Assembly (NCBI GenBank): GCA_015680685.1
Contig: MNCI01026504.1
Span: 259,661 to 316,196, forward strand
Length of the DNA stretch: 56,536 nucleotides
Direction: 5' to 3'
DNA from: Gnetum montanum
Lineage: Eukaryota > Streptophyta > Gnetopsida > Gnetales > Gnetaceae
Shown here: positions 1 to 11,187 of the stretch, in pieces
How the letters are laid out: every line of letters starts with the position of its first letter
Numbering within the stretch: position 1 is the first letter of the stretch
The notes under the pieces: model-generated
What the model was told of the DNA's origin: nothing
What the model saw: the letters and a program-made list of their open reading frames with translations, nothing else
Database searches by the model: none
Made by a program: the position numbers and the translations under genes

Positions 1-321
1 AGGGTGTGTACGGTAAGTGGGAACGAATGCTGACGCTAGGTAATTTAGACTTAGTTCATTAGTTAGAGTTAGTAATTAGTTTCTCAACCCTTTACCTTGT
101 TAGCATAGCAGACAAAAACATAAAAGCTATAAAAATCATATACCTCAGACTTACTTAACCATACACCATGACAACTACAAGTAAGTCTAGGAAGACAACG
201 AATGATTAACCCTAAGTATTCCATGGGGCATGTAGGCACTTAGTCCGCGGAGTTTGACCGGATCGCGCATGCTACGCTCGTATTCGTATGCTTGAGTGTA
301 GGGGTATCTCACCACTCATCA
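1..321 (+). repeat. 3' part of a plus-strand gypsy LTR (element F)
   Basis: This stretch matches the last third of the element A LTR (compare about 24896-25228): a GTGTACGG-AAGTGGGAACG start, a run ending AAAAATCATATACCTCA, then GTAGGCACTTAGTCC and a terminal CCACTCATCA. The family LTR ends in CTCATCA and position 321 ends exactly there. The sequence then switches to LTR DNA of the opposite orientation (element B). The rest of F lies left of the window. The simplest reading is an F insertion into the 3' LTR of B; CACAT at 322-326 would be the right copy of the target duplication, but the left copy is not visible. Confidence 0.75.
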
Positions 322-869
322 CACATCATAAACATGTTTAATGCCACTAGGCTACCAAACGTTAAGCGTTATTAGGATTACCAAGCATCAAGTGTATGCT
401 TGAAGTTGTCATACTTATGTGCTTAATTAATCACTATTTAATCTAGCTTAATTTAACTTAATTACTTAAAGAATTAAAGGAAATTGCATAAAATATTAAA
501 TGCATAAATAAATAATTAATCTAATTCAAAGTGTTGTAAGGTTTATTAGAAAGCTCATCTTTATTGCCTCACATACTGCAGTTCGTAGGTACAATAGTGC
601 TCGAATAAAGATCCATACACTCTTTGACTCCTACTGTGGGCACTTAGGAAAATATTCTAACTTTCAAATGATAAAACTATAAGAGATCTACTACAACTAT
701 GAAAAAATATGCCATAAACACAATGGGTGAGCATGCATTTATAGGAAAAAATAAACACTAAGTCGACGAGGCCACATTAATGCATCAAATCCCATGTCAA
801 TGGGGTCGCATCAACAAGGTAGCGTTGACAAGGCCTCATTGATGGGACCTACGAAAATGTGATTCATCA
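322..869 (-). repeat. Element B 3' LTR, remaining part
   Basis: Collinear with 10682-11187 of the 5' LTR: shared blocks include GAACATGTTTAA-type text, GGCTACCAAA, AAGCTCATCTTTATT (the AATAAA signal in sense) and the TATA region CATTTATAGGAAAAAATA near 738-755. On the plus strand it ends TTCATCA at 869, directly before the polypurine tract. The portion equivalent to 10343-10681 is replaced by element F. The U3 (about 755-869) is rich in GTCGAC, GTTGAC, ATCAAC and ATTGAT words. Confidence 0.85.
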
Positions 870-881
870 TACTCCCACGAC
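870..881 (-). other. Polypurine tract of element B
   Basis: On the minus strand the sequence reads GTCGTGGGAGTA immediately before the LTR start TGATGA. The same position in A reads GTCATGGGGGTA and in D GTCATGGGGGTA, and a CTTGAGGAYGAG-like block lies about 20 bases upstream in each. Its place and purine content fit the plus-strand priming site. Confidence 0.8.
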
Positions 882-1109
882 TTAATGAAAACTCATCCTT
901 GAGTGAACAAAATGAGGAACAAGTTTCTTATAAAATTTTGGGAAGGTATGGGATTATTGACTAATTACTGACATACACAAACACTAAGTGCCCAAGTATA
1001 TGAAACTATAATCATTACAAAACTTTGATGTTCAAGACAAAAAAATTAAACACTAGGACAAAAATGACAAACAAAATTCCTTTGATGGCATGACGACAAG
1101 AAAGAAGTT

Positions 1110-3952
1110 TTAAATGGTCCAAAGTAGTGGAGGTTCTTGAGGCTCCTAAGGACCTTCTCCTACTTTAGATACATATGGTGGTTAAGGCAGTTGTGGTTGT
1201 CCTGAGGCAACTGCAACCTCTGGTAGAAGATGGAAGGCATCCAACAGTGCCTTCATCTTCTCCTTCTTACTCCTGGGATCATTCACAGTCCATGCCACAT
1301 CATGAATGTGGGCCAATCTAGAAACATCCTAAGGATAAGGCATTGCTGGAAATAGTTCCTTCACATTGACAAACTAGGCAACCAAAAGTTTGCATTCAAC
1401 ATCAAACACCTTTATTGCATTCTATAGCTCCTAGTAGTCACTTAGTCTCTTGGCCAAGTTCTTAGCTATAGACCATTGATTGGTAAAGCGATGCCTAAGA
1501 ACAATGAGTTTTCCATTTGCCACATCAAGCTTCTGCTTGGTGTTTTTGTGATGCTTGAACTCATCTTCATACAACAAGTATGAACTAGCCACATTTTTCT
1601 CTAATTGGGACCATGGTTGTTTGGTAGTTAGTATTGCTAGATTTACATAATGAAGATTGGTAAGTTCCATGTACTCCATCATCTCTTTGATCTACAACTC
1701 CTTCATGTGGATCTTTGCCTTGTTGTAGTCATTGAGGCCATTAAAGATAGGCTACCAAACATCTTCTCCTTCCTTAAGCTACTAGAGGGCCTCATTAACT
1801 TTTGCCTTCATCATTTGAATATGTTTTTCATTGATTTCTTTCTATAGAACAACCTAATCTTTGTAATGAATTTTGACTCAAATTTGAGAGCCTCATTTTT
1901 CCTTGCAGTTAGCTTTATTGTAGATTTCTGGTGAAGGGCTCGGACTTCCTCCATGGAGAGATTTCTATTCTCAGCTATCAATCTCCTCAGTTCCATGTTT
2001 ACTCTAGCTAGCTACTCTTGCTGTTGATGGATGAAATCTTGCATTTTCTGCTTTTGCACATCAACGTTCCATAGGTGGTGATTCTTTGTGATTAGAGCGA
2101 CATTCTCTTGGCAAGTCTGATCCAAAGCCTTTTGGATATTGTGCATGGTGGCATCGACCACAGATTGATCAAAAATCATTGTCTCCTTTGTGTCCTTAAC
2201 CTTCTTGAGCTTTTCCTGAAGCTATTGAAAAGAATCATCATGGATCAGTGTAGGGTTAAGAAGTGTAGGATTAGCAAGGTGGGTTCTTAATTCAGTAACC
2301 TCTATAGTAAGGCGTTGGTTTTGAGTTACCCCTCAATGATAATGCATTTTCTCCTTGCTTCTAGTAGCTTCAACTGGGTTGTAGTGATTGTATTTGGAAG
2401 GTTAGATACACTTGGAATCGGTTGCTCAATTCCTACCAGTCAATCTAGTAACTCTTCATGTTGGGCTGCACTTAATTGGTCGCTAACTATTTCTACGGAC
2501 ATTTGCACATCCTGAAGTGTAGAAACATCTGGTACAAATGTCACAGGTGCATTTCATGCCTTAGTAATTCTATTAACAACTACGTCTACTACTATCTCCT
2601 ATTCATGGTGCTACATCACTAAGATAGTTGTCCCCTCGCCCTCCTCTAGAAGCACTAAGAAAGTAGTGGCATTCCCAAAGATGTCTGGGAATGTTACTTC
2701 TATGAGAGAAAGATCGTTACCTCTCAGGCACTAAGATTCGATCTCATGGGCAATAACATTCTTTGGACTAAAAAGATTAGTCCAGCTTCCTTCATCTGGA
2801 TGATGGTTTGAGCCACTTCATTAAGGTGACTCATTGTTGGTTGATACATAAATGGATCACCACCACTTATTCCTATTTGCTACTTCTAGTCATGCAAGAG
2901 TTTCTCTTGGATTTTGCGCATTTGTTCAAGGGTAGTGCAGGACTCCGACATTATTTCATGAGTGGACGATGGAGGTGGTAGTTGCTACTCCTCTTCCTTG
3001 ATTGTAGTAGGGGTCTTATCCTTCATCATTTCTGCCTAAGAGGTAGAAGGAGTATGCTAGAGTGTATTATTGGTATAGTAAACTATTCCTTCCCTTTTGC
3101 ATAATTTTCTAATGAGGTAGGGAAAGGGTAGGGCCTTCCTTCCATGTTCATTTTCCTTAAATTGCTTCTCTACCCCTAGATAGATTAGTTGAGGAAGGTT
3201 CATATGGAATTTTCCACTTAGAGTAGCACATGCATTGGCAGAGAAGGTAGTCACCTTATTGGGCCTCACCATCAAATTGAGGTGATAGGCTGCTATCTTA
3301 AAATATAGATGTTCTACTAGGGTGAGTGCACCATATTTCTTATGGTTCACTCCATAGCATCGCTAGGTCTACTTATTCTTTACCTTTGGGTCTACTTGTG
3401 TAGAGATCTCTACCAGATTTATTCCAATATCAGGTAACCCTAGGGCCTATGTAATAACTTCCACTAAGTAGGACACCTAAATGTCCTTGATCTTCACAGT
3501 GGCTCTTGTCCATCTACTATTCCAAAAAATATATTTCTCTTCCATGTACCACTTCCTATTGGAAGTGATGATTGGCCACATGAGAGAGTTTTGCAATTGT
3601 ATCTTGACTTGTGGGGAGTATGTTCCAAGAATGGTCCAAAGTTTAATTCTTGGAGAACTGAATGTTGGATGTCATGAGACTTGATTTGATCAAGACAGGC
3701 TTGAGTTAATGTGACCTCAAGTTTTGGCACTAGTCATGATGCCTCATCTCGATGGGCTTGTTCCATTATGATCGCTTCTTTGGAAATCTATTGGATAGAA
3801 ATAACTTTGGGTTCCTCTTGAAGAGGTCCTATTGCATGAGTTTCTACTACCTACTCTTGGGATTGCTCTTGCTACATCCTTCCAGCTCTTGGTAATTTAT
3901 CCCTTGGTTGAGATGGTCCTCCTTCTTGTGGGCATTTTGGTCTAGGTGCCAT
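1110..3952 (-). pseudogene. Extra 3' ORF of element B (globular domain plus coiled coil), broken
   Basis: This sense-strand reading region lies between integrase and the 3' LTR, in the position of the third ORF of Athila-type elements. The start (3952-3950) opens with a basic Pro-rich stretch MAPRPKCPQEGG. A globular part follows, with recognisable blocks WxKRxIFF, ALGLP, LTLVEHLYFKIAAYH and LPFPYLIRKLC; these match the copies in C and D. This part resembles the 'putative plant transposon protein' domain (PF20167-like); that assignment is from memory of the family. After a Gln/Ser/Pro linker, the C-terminal half (about 2700-1180) is charged and heptad-like, consistent with a coiled coil, and it ends in a Pro-rich tail at 1110. 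Several TAG and TAA codons break it. Function is not known; an Env-like role is not supported because no signal peptide or convincing membrane anchor is seen. Confidence 0.7.
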
Positions 3953-5765
3953 CTATAATCACAACATGACCAAGGATTAACACTTATCTCTTAGGGCAAT
4001 TATACTTAGCTAAGTTGTGGTCATGGCCTATTTGATTATTTTAATATTAATTTTATTATTATTTGATTAAATAGGTTACCAGAGTGTGTTGGAATGGTCT
4101 AACTCTCATAGGTTTGTGATTTAATATTATTTTATTCATTAAACCCATGGGGGAGTTAGAAAAATTCTAAAACATTTTTTGTCAAAAACCTAAGGTTTGT
4201 GGCCCCCACGATGTAAAGCATACCTTCGGAAGTTGAAGGGTTGAAGAACAGAGTGAATTGGACACAGTTTGAAAGTTACAAGCTCTAGAAGGTTTTGGGC
4301 TCTGAAAAATGACAAAAACTCCCATTACATTTGAAGAAAATGGAAAAAAATTCCTAAGTGGTGATCACTATTTATAGAATTTTCCCTTGTGTTAACAAGG
4401 TTGAGTTGATGCAGTCAGCTACATTGACTAAGCCTAGTCGACATAGCTATTAACAATCGCTAAACAAGTTAAAATTCAAAAAATATAAGGAGTTTTTGAA
4501 TGAAATTGGAGTCAAATGGAAGTCTAAAAAGCCAAGAATACAATGAAATACATGAAGAGGATTTGAGAGTTCACAATAGATGGAGAATGATTGGCAAAAT
4601 GACTTAAGGAGCACATAGTTGAACACAATTGATGGGGAATGCAAAATATTTTATTACAAAAATGTCTAAGGATAAGGGACTTAACTAGCCCAACCAAGAG
4701 CTATGCAAGTGGGTCCTTCCGATAGTAGGCTTATGTCCTTTTTGCCCTTGCATAACCTCAACTCCAAAGTCCATGGATCCCATAGTTGATTAATGGTTAT
4801 GAAAAGCTAAAGACCAAAACTTGAAGAATCTACCTAAGAATTTCAACATGTCAAACTAAAATATTAAATAAAAATATGAAAATTGGTAGTGAGGTGAGTT
4901 ATGGAGAGCATTGATGGATGAGATAAAGAATGGACTGGATATCCCAATCATGGTCACATGAAGTCCTTTATGAATTTCATGGTTAAATTACAAGGTAAAG
5001 TCCAACCTTAGTCTAGACCAAAACCAACCACTTTCAATGACTTTACATCACCACTATAGGACTACTACACCTCCTTGAGATATAAGAATGCTCCCATAGA
5101 CAACTACCATTTCTTATTTGAGAAGAAAAGAAAAGCAGGAAGTGAGAAAGGGCCTTAGTTAGAAGGGACCTTCAAGCATGGGTAACATGTCTTTCTAGTC
5201 CAAGAACAAATTCTTGTAGTCTATTTATTTTGTCTAAGAAGTGTGCTTTGAATTTCCATCATGTTGTTTTTTTATGTGGATATTTTATGTCTTTATGAAT
5301 ATTTTTGGGTGGGAACCACACCATGAAAAGACTTATTTAACTTCTTGTTATTGATCAACATGAAACGGTAAGAAATCCATGAAAACACACATGCACTCAA
5401 GCAAATAGAGAGGCACAAAGAGTATTGAATCCCCTTGGAGTCACACCCTTTTCAAACCTTTGAATCTTTCTTAAGTCTGGAAACTACCAAGGTCATAAGT
5501 TTTTTAAAGTTTTATTAATGAAAAAGGAACCTCATATTTCCAAAACTAGGAAAACCATAAAGTTGGTGGATGGGTGGACGATGTGGAGTCACTGACTATT
5601 CCATGAAAAAGAAACCTATCTTAGTTATTGGTCATCAAAATTCAAAAATAGAAACTAGACATTAGTAATCAAAAACATTAGGTACAAACCACCATTAGTA
5701 ACCAACTACATCATCCCTAAGTCTTATTACTAATAAAGCACTTTTATTAGAAGATAATAAAAAAT
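3953..5765 (-). other. Element B spacer between pol and extra ORF
   Basis: No coding potential was found in this 1.8 kb. It is collinear with 13712-15300 in C and, in its pol-proximal part, with about 31750-32850 in A and 50900-51300 in D (shared text such as GTGACTCCACATCGTCCA and AAAAGGGTGTGA in sense). The part next to the extra ORF holds the internal TATA box and dyad words described separately. It probably acts as the leader and promoter region of the extra gene. Confidence 0.6.
4368..4450 (-). promoter_or_regulatory. Internal U3-like promoter of element B
   Basis: On the minus strand CTATAAATAG lies at 4377-4368, about 415 bases upstream of the extra-ORF start. The 70 bases upstream of it contain TCGACTAGGC, GTCAATG, ATCAACTC and TTGTTAACACAAGG. 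The LTR U3 of B has the same kinds of words (GTCGAC, GTCAAC, TTGATG, ATTGAC) ahead of CCTATAAATG. The match is by eye in word content and spacing to TATA, not a continuous alignment. Confidence 0.6.
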
Positions 5766-6068
5766 TCACACCAAAATAAGGAAAAATATAAAAGAAATTG
5801 TAAAATAGTCAAGAAAAATAAAACATATGAATGATGTTGTTAAACAAAAATTTGGAAAAATAAAAAAGTGTAAAATAATAATGGTATAAAAACAAAGTGT
5901 GAAACAAAAAGGTGTAGAAATAAAAAGTAGAAAAACTAAGAAGCCACTTATATAGTTGGCATGGATGGCCATATTTCCAATGACTAAGTTGAATGGAGGA
6001 GATTTGAAAGATTGAGTGTGGTTGTCCATCCGATGAGACGTTGATTTCATTGGCATGCTTAGACTCAT
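5766..6068 (-). other. T-rich tract after integrase of B, hydrophobic if translated
   Basis: The minus strand is strongly T-rich here and opens a 100-codon frame whose second half is nearly all F, L, I, C and S. Element A has a similar tract at 31615-31745, C near 15300-15390 and D near 51220-51340. In A the frame differs from that of integrase. The hydrophobic look may simply follow from the TTT/CTT codons of a pyrimidine tract, for example a splice acceptor tract upstream of the extra ORF. A membrane tail is the alternative. Confidence 0.4.
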
Positions 6069-7150
6069 GGAAAGGTTTTAGTTGTTACATGTTGATCAGC
6101 TGCTTTTTTGTGTGGGCTCTCATGTTTGTAGATCAACATGGCCCCAAAAGAAAAGGTTTTGTGAATGATGTAAGGCCCTTCCCACATTGTCTGGAACTTA
6201 TCTTATTGAGGTACATGTGTGGGGTTCTAGTAGAGAACCTTGTCTCCAGGTTGAAATTTCACTTTCCTTATCCTAAGGTCATGGTATTGTTTATTGAATG
6301 ATTTGTGCACTTCATTCAAGAATAGGACCACCAATTGATTCTCATCTAGCATGTTAAGGTTCATCAATCTCTCTTTTTTTGTTAGGCTCAAGTCAAGTTC
6401 AAGGTCATAAGCTCTTGAAAGTGTATAGAGCTTGAATTGAATTGAATTGGTAGAGTTGATAATTTTCTTTACACTAGCTCATAGGGAGAGTATCCTATAG
6501 GGAGCTTTTGTGTTGAGTAGTATGCCTAGAGGGCATCATTATGTTTTATGCTCTAGTCTATCCTATATTTTCTAATTTTTCTACTTAAGATTTTCATGAT
6601 CTCCCTATTGGTAACCTTTGCTTAATTGTTGACTTGAGGGTGGTAAGGTGTTGTTAATTTATGCTCAACCCGAAGCATTGCATGAGCTTGTGAAAGGTAG
6701 CACATATAAAATGGGTACCATTATCAAAAATCAATGCACGTGGTACTCTAACCCTATTTACAACATTTTTTTGTACAAACCATGTAATAGTGGATGATGT
6801 ATAGTCAGTGATAGCTGCTACTTCTATCCATTTTGTATAATAGTCAACAATGACTATTATGTACGCCTTTCCATTTGACATGGGTGTGATGGGACCCATG
6901 AAGTCTATGCCTAAAATGTCGAAGGGTTTCAATGGTTGAATCTACTGCTAAGGTTCCTTCATTTGAGTGGTCATCCCACCATCTTGTTAATAGTCTTCAT
7001 AAGAGTGGATGAATTGATGGACATCCTTGAAGATTGTCAGCCAATAATACCCTGCCATTAGAATTTTAGTGGCTATGCATCTCCCTACATAGTGGCCCCC
7101 ACAAGGACCCTTGTGAGTAGCTTGGAGAACACATAGTTGGTTAGCATTAG
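6069..7150 (-). pseudogene. Element B integrase, broken
   Basis: The N-terminal zinc-binding area lies near 7110-6960. The catalytic core contains GIDFMGPITPMSNGKAY (first Asp, about 6910) and DNGTHF (second Asp, about 6730), followed by TTPYHPQ and a VTNREI block carrying the catalytic Glu near 6620. The C-terminal domain reads KVKFQPGDKV and WEGPYIIHKTFPFGAM, ending near 6070, with no chromodomain after it. This enzyme joins element DNA to the host. Stops interrupt the C-terminal half, mainly at former Gln and Trp codons. Confidence 0.85.
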
Positions 7151-7328
7151 GAACATACTAATGAACTAGGCCATTGGCATACACCTTGTAAAGGTATCTG
7201 TTAATCTCTATGAAGTGTTTGGCTTGATGAAGAAATTGTTACTTCTTCCAATGGTCTAACCCTTATGGCATCTCTTAAGTGAGAAGATAAGTGAGGATGC
7301 CATCGTATCATTTTGGTTTAGTGGGCAC

Positions 7329-8990
7329 TTATTCATTTATTACACCAACAAAGAGAAATTCATCAAGAAATTGATTAGAGAGTGGGATCTCAGCCTCTTT
7401 GTTATCCCATTGTAATTGAGATAAGTGATCAATGATCACATTCTCAGTCTTCTTTCGATCTAACATTGTGAGATCAAACTCCTGCAAGATCACCAACCAT
7501 TGTATGACACAAGGGCTCACTATTGGTTTATTCATTAGGAAGCAAATGGCATTATGGTCAGTGTGCACAAATACCTTATTCCCAAGCACATAGTGCTTAA
7601 ACTTTTCCAAAGCATACACCATGGTCATTATCTCTTTCTTTGTCATGATGTAATTAAGTTGTGCATCTACAATGCTTTAGCTTGCATAGTGGGTGTAATA
7701 TGAACATTTTTATCGTTTAATTGCATAAGCACAGCTCCCAAGGCATAGTTTGATGCATCCATCATGATGTGAAATGGACGATACCAATCAAGTGCTCATA
7801 GAATTGGAGTTTCTACAAGATTCTCCTTAAGCTATTAGAATGCATTTTCACATTCCTTGGTCCATATGAATGGAGCATCTTTCTTTGTGAGCTTAACTAA
7901 TAATTTTGTGATCTTAGAAAAGTTCTCTATGAATTTTCAGTGGTAGCTAGTGTGTCCAAGGAATGACTGGACATCTTTACCAGTTTCCAGTTGGTGGGTT
8001 ATTCCTTGGATGACCCAAATATTTTTAGGGTCTACCTCAACCTCTGCTTGAGAAATTTTGTGCCCTAACATAATGCCCTTTTGAACCATGAGTTGGCTCT
8101 TTTGCTAATTGAGCCAAAGATTAGTCTCCATGCATCTTTTAAGTACTTGCTCAAGGTAGTCTAGGGCTTGCTCGAATGTAGCATCCTAGGTGGAGAAGTC
8201 ATCCATGAAGACTTCCACCTTGCTACCAATTTGCTACTAAAAAATACATAGGACAAGGTGTTGGAAAGTTGCATGAACATTTTATAGACCAAAGGGCATC
8301 TTACAATATGCAAAATACCACCAGGGACTTGTGAATGTTTTTTTGACCTGATCCTTAGGTGTGATCTAAATTTGGTTATAGCCACTATAACCATCCAAGA
8401 AGCTATAATAGTAATACCCAAAAATAGTATTCAACACCTGGTCTAAAATTGGTAATGAAAAATGAACTTTGAATGTTTCCATGTTCAACAACTAAAATCA
8501 ATATAGATACACCATTTTCCACCTTTGGCATAATTACAAGTGGGCTAAACCACTTGCTATCTGCAATTGGATCAATGGACCTTGCCTTGAGGAGTTGTTC
8601 AATTTCCTCTTTGATGATCTATTTTAGTTTGGGATTTATCCACAGCTGCAGCTATTTCTTTACCTTCATGGCTGGATCGATATAGATGTGATGCTAGCAT
8701 ATCCTAGGATCAATTCCTATGAGTTTAGGATATGACCAAGCAAAGGCTGTTGGCCATTTTTTGAGCACCTTCAATAGCATCCTTTTTTACTCAAGAGCAA
8801 GATTAGCATGGATTATCACCAGCTTGCCATTTTTTAGAAATTTATATTCCATGCTAGTAGGTAGCATTTTCAACTCTAAGGGCTCTTATTTAAAACTATT
8901 TGGAATTTCCAACTCTTCCCAATTGTTATCATAAGATTCATCATCAGAGAGTTGGTGATGAACTTGCTCTAGTTCATCCATGCTTCAACA
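7329..8990 (-). pseudogene. Element B reverse transcriptase and RNase H, broken
   Basis: In sense order: LELK near 8880, HHIYIDPAMK, PIADSKWFSPLVIMPK, FLDGYSGYNQIQI, then the YxDD-type catalytic box VFMDDFST near 8211-8191. Next come LGHKISQAEVEVDP and FLGHTSYH (thumb), DASNYALGAVL, and the RNase H stretch KKEIMTMVYALEKFKHYVLGNKVFVHTDHNAI, which keeps the HTDH motif. At least one frameshift and many stops separate the blocks. Expected role: copying the genomic RNA into DNA within the particle. Confidence 0.85.
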
Positions 8991-9189
8991 TAGGCACAAG
9001 TTAAGCTCTTAGTAAGTTTCATGCAAAGTGTGTTACTTTTAGAATTAGCTTTTGGGCACTGGGTGCCCTCCTATTTTGTGACTGCTACATAGAGGAACTT
9101 TTAGATTTTAGATTTATCTACACATTTTTTGCATGCTTTAATTGTTGTGCTTTTAAGAGACTAGAGTTTTTGCATACAGTTGCATCCTA

Positions 9190-10185
9190 GTCCTAGGGCT
9201 TAAGTTTATGCCAGTTGCTTTTGATGTTTTGCAAGGCACAAGCATCATGAAAGGCCTGAAGATGGATTTGTGAATCTAAGTTATATCCCCCCTCAAATAT
9301 AGGGATATTGTTCATATCCAACTACTTGATTTTGCTATCTTTCATATGCCTAGTTGGGATCCTAATTGCCTTTGTGATGTTTAGCATGCTTTGAGTTGCT
9401 AGCAAGGGCTCATCATTGTCATGATTTCAATGATGCCTATGATATCCCTTGATGCTTCTTCAATCATGGCAAGGTCTACTATCATTGTCCCATCATTCAC
9501 CTCCTTCATGTTTTCATCCCCTACGGTTTTAATCAAATTTAGAGGAGGAAGAAGAAGATGCAAATGAAGAGGGTAAAGAGGGAGGAGAACTACCACCACC
9601 ACAGCATATGCCATCTTCTCTCTGCTTTTCATGGCCATGATAATCAAGTTTTCTATCATCATGATGCTTGCTTGAGCCCCTACCTTGATTCACGCTTTTG
9701 CCTAAACTCAAATTATTGAGAGTGGACTACAGATTTGAGTTCAATCCCCCATCACCAATGTCAAGGGGTGGAGAATCTTCATGTTGAGAACCCCCAGAGG
9801 GAGGATCCTCATTGACATTTTGGTTTAGCAAGAGTAAGGGGTCAGTGAACCATTTTTCCTTTGTAGCTTCATGGAACTTCTGGTGCCAATCTCGTTTGTG
9901 TTGCATTTCTATGGGACAGTAGCCATGATAGTCATGGTCCTGCATAAGGTATTCATCATGGAGGTCCTAAATGCCCATGCTCTTAAGAGCTTGGAGTAGG
10001 ATCCCAAGAACAGATCAGTTCAGAAGTAGCACAATGTTTTCCTCCTTGTCTCTCCACCACAGCTACTCATCCTAATGGAGGATGAAGGTGAAATCAAGTA
10101 CAAACTCATCTAGAAAAGTGTACACCACCTTAATATCTTAGGCCACTAATAATTTTGAATCATCATGCCTATGAGAAGAAGACAT
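9190..10185 (-). pseudogene. Element B gag, truncated
   Basis: The start ATG (10185-10183) gives MSSSHRHDDSK. The N-terminal region includes FLDEFVLDFTFILH and MQDHDYHGYCPIEMQ; C has the corresponding text. A His/Asp/Arg-rich stretch and a poly-Ser tract (about 9660-9530) follow, then the beginning of the capsid domain: LDMNNIPIFEGGYN and QAFHDACALQNI. Near 9190 the capsid stops and the sequence continues at the point equivalent to about 18610 in C. The C-terminal capsid, zinc knuckle and protease are therefore lost by a deletion of roughly 1.9 kb. Stops at former Gln codons interrupt the rest. Confidence 0.8.
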
Positions 10186-10323
10186 TTTTTATTAGAGAAA
10201 AATTTAGTGTGCTTAAATTATAATTGTAATTATTTTTTTGAATGATTGTGATCTTAGGGTTTGTTCCAACAATCTTAAATAATATTGATTAGGTCCTAGA
10301 TAACACATGTATCAAACTACAAA

Positions 10324-10341
10324 TCCTTGGCAACAGTGCCA
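10324..10341 (-). other. Primer-binding site of element B (tRNA-Asp type)
   Basis: The minus strand reads TGGCACTGTTGCCAAGGA, one base after the LTR end. The Athila/Tat site complementary to tRNA-Asp is TGGCGCCGTTGCCGGGGA (from memory). That is 14 of 18 matches, with all four differences C-to-T or G-to-A. Confidence 0.85.
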
Positions 10342-10342
10342 A

Positions 10343-11187
10343 TATTGAGCAGCAAGTAGACCCTATGCCCAACCATACAAATTACTAAGCATTCATGTCT
10401 GGTTTGGTTGAATTTCATGAACTTATAGCCTTCTAAGCACACTGGCCTTGAGGAAGTGAGACTAACCATTGCAATCATTGTCTTTCCAATTACACTTGTG
10501 AAATGTAAAGGTATGGTTAAGTGTAATTGAGGCATATGATTTTTATCATTGTTATGTTTTGTATTTTAAGTCACCTAAGGGTAAAGAATAATGAATAAAA
10601 TAAAATAATTAAATTGCTAATTTAGTCTAACTTGCGACACCTAACTAATCCTAACATAAGTATCTATTCCCACTTGCCGTACACATCCTGAACATGTTTA
10701 ACGCTATTGGGCTACCAAATGTTAAGCATTATTGGGATTACAAAGCATTAAGCATATGCTCAAAGTGGTCGTACCTATGTGCTTAATTAATCACTAATTA
10801 ATCTAGCCTAATTTAGTTTACGTACTTAAAGAATTAAAGGAAATTACATAAAACATTAAATGCATAAATAAACAATTAATCTTATTCAAAGTGCTACAAG
10901 GTTTATTAGAAAGCTCATCTTTATTGCTACACATACTGTCATGCTTAGGTACAATAGTGCTCAAATAAAGATTCGTTCAGTCTTTGACTCTTACTATGGG
11001 CACTTAGAAAAATATTCTAACTTTTAAATGATAAAACTATAAGAGCTTCACTACAACTATGACAAAATATTTCATAAACATGGTGGGTGAGCACATATTT
11101 ATAGGAAAAAATAGACACTATGTTGATGAGGCCACATTAACACATCAAATCCCATATCAATAGAACCTAAGAAAACATGACTCATCA
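10343..11187 (-). repeat. Element B 5' LTR
   Basis: 845 bases. In sense it starts TGATGAGTCATG (11187) and ends ...CTCAATA at 10343, a decayed form of the family end CTCATCA, directly followed by the primer site. A TATA box CCTATAAATATG lies near 11104-11093, and AATAAAGATGAGC near 10926-10914 is the likely polyadenylation signal, so U3, R and U5 are all recognisable. It is collinear with 322-869 over its right half. Confidence 0.85.

Larger units (their letters stand above)
322..11187 (-). mobile_element. Element B: Athila/Tat-type Ty3/gypsy retrotransposon, decayed
   Basis: Read on the minus strand the order is 5' LTR (10343-11187), tRNA-Asp-like primer site (10341-10324), gag, RT, RNase H, integrase, an extra 3' ORF (3952-1110), polypurine tract (881-870) and a 3' LTR remnant (869-322). 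Domain order RT-RH-IN, tRNA-Asp priming and the lack of a visible chromodomain point to the Athila/Tat side of Ty3/gypsy. The C-terminal half of gag and the protease are missing through an internal deletion near 9190. Many in-frame stops make it non-autonomous today. It appears to sit inside element C. Confidence 0.85.

Noticed and set aside
5766-6068. Envelope-like membrane protein in B
   Set aside because: The hydrophobic stretch comes from a T-rich tract, has no signal peptide or conserved frame, and the equivalent in A is out of frame with pol. Kept only as a question.
8161-8421. Minus-strand frame of 86 codons
   Set aside because: A shifted frame over the RT core. The true RT frame reads YYYYSFLDGYSGYNQIQI and VFMDDFST here.
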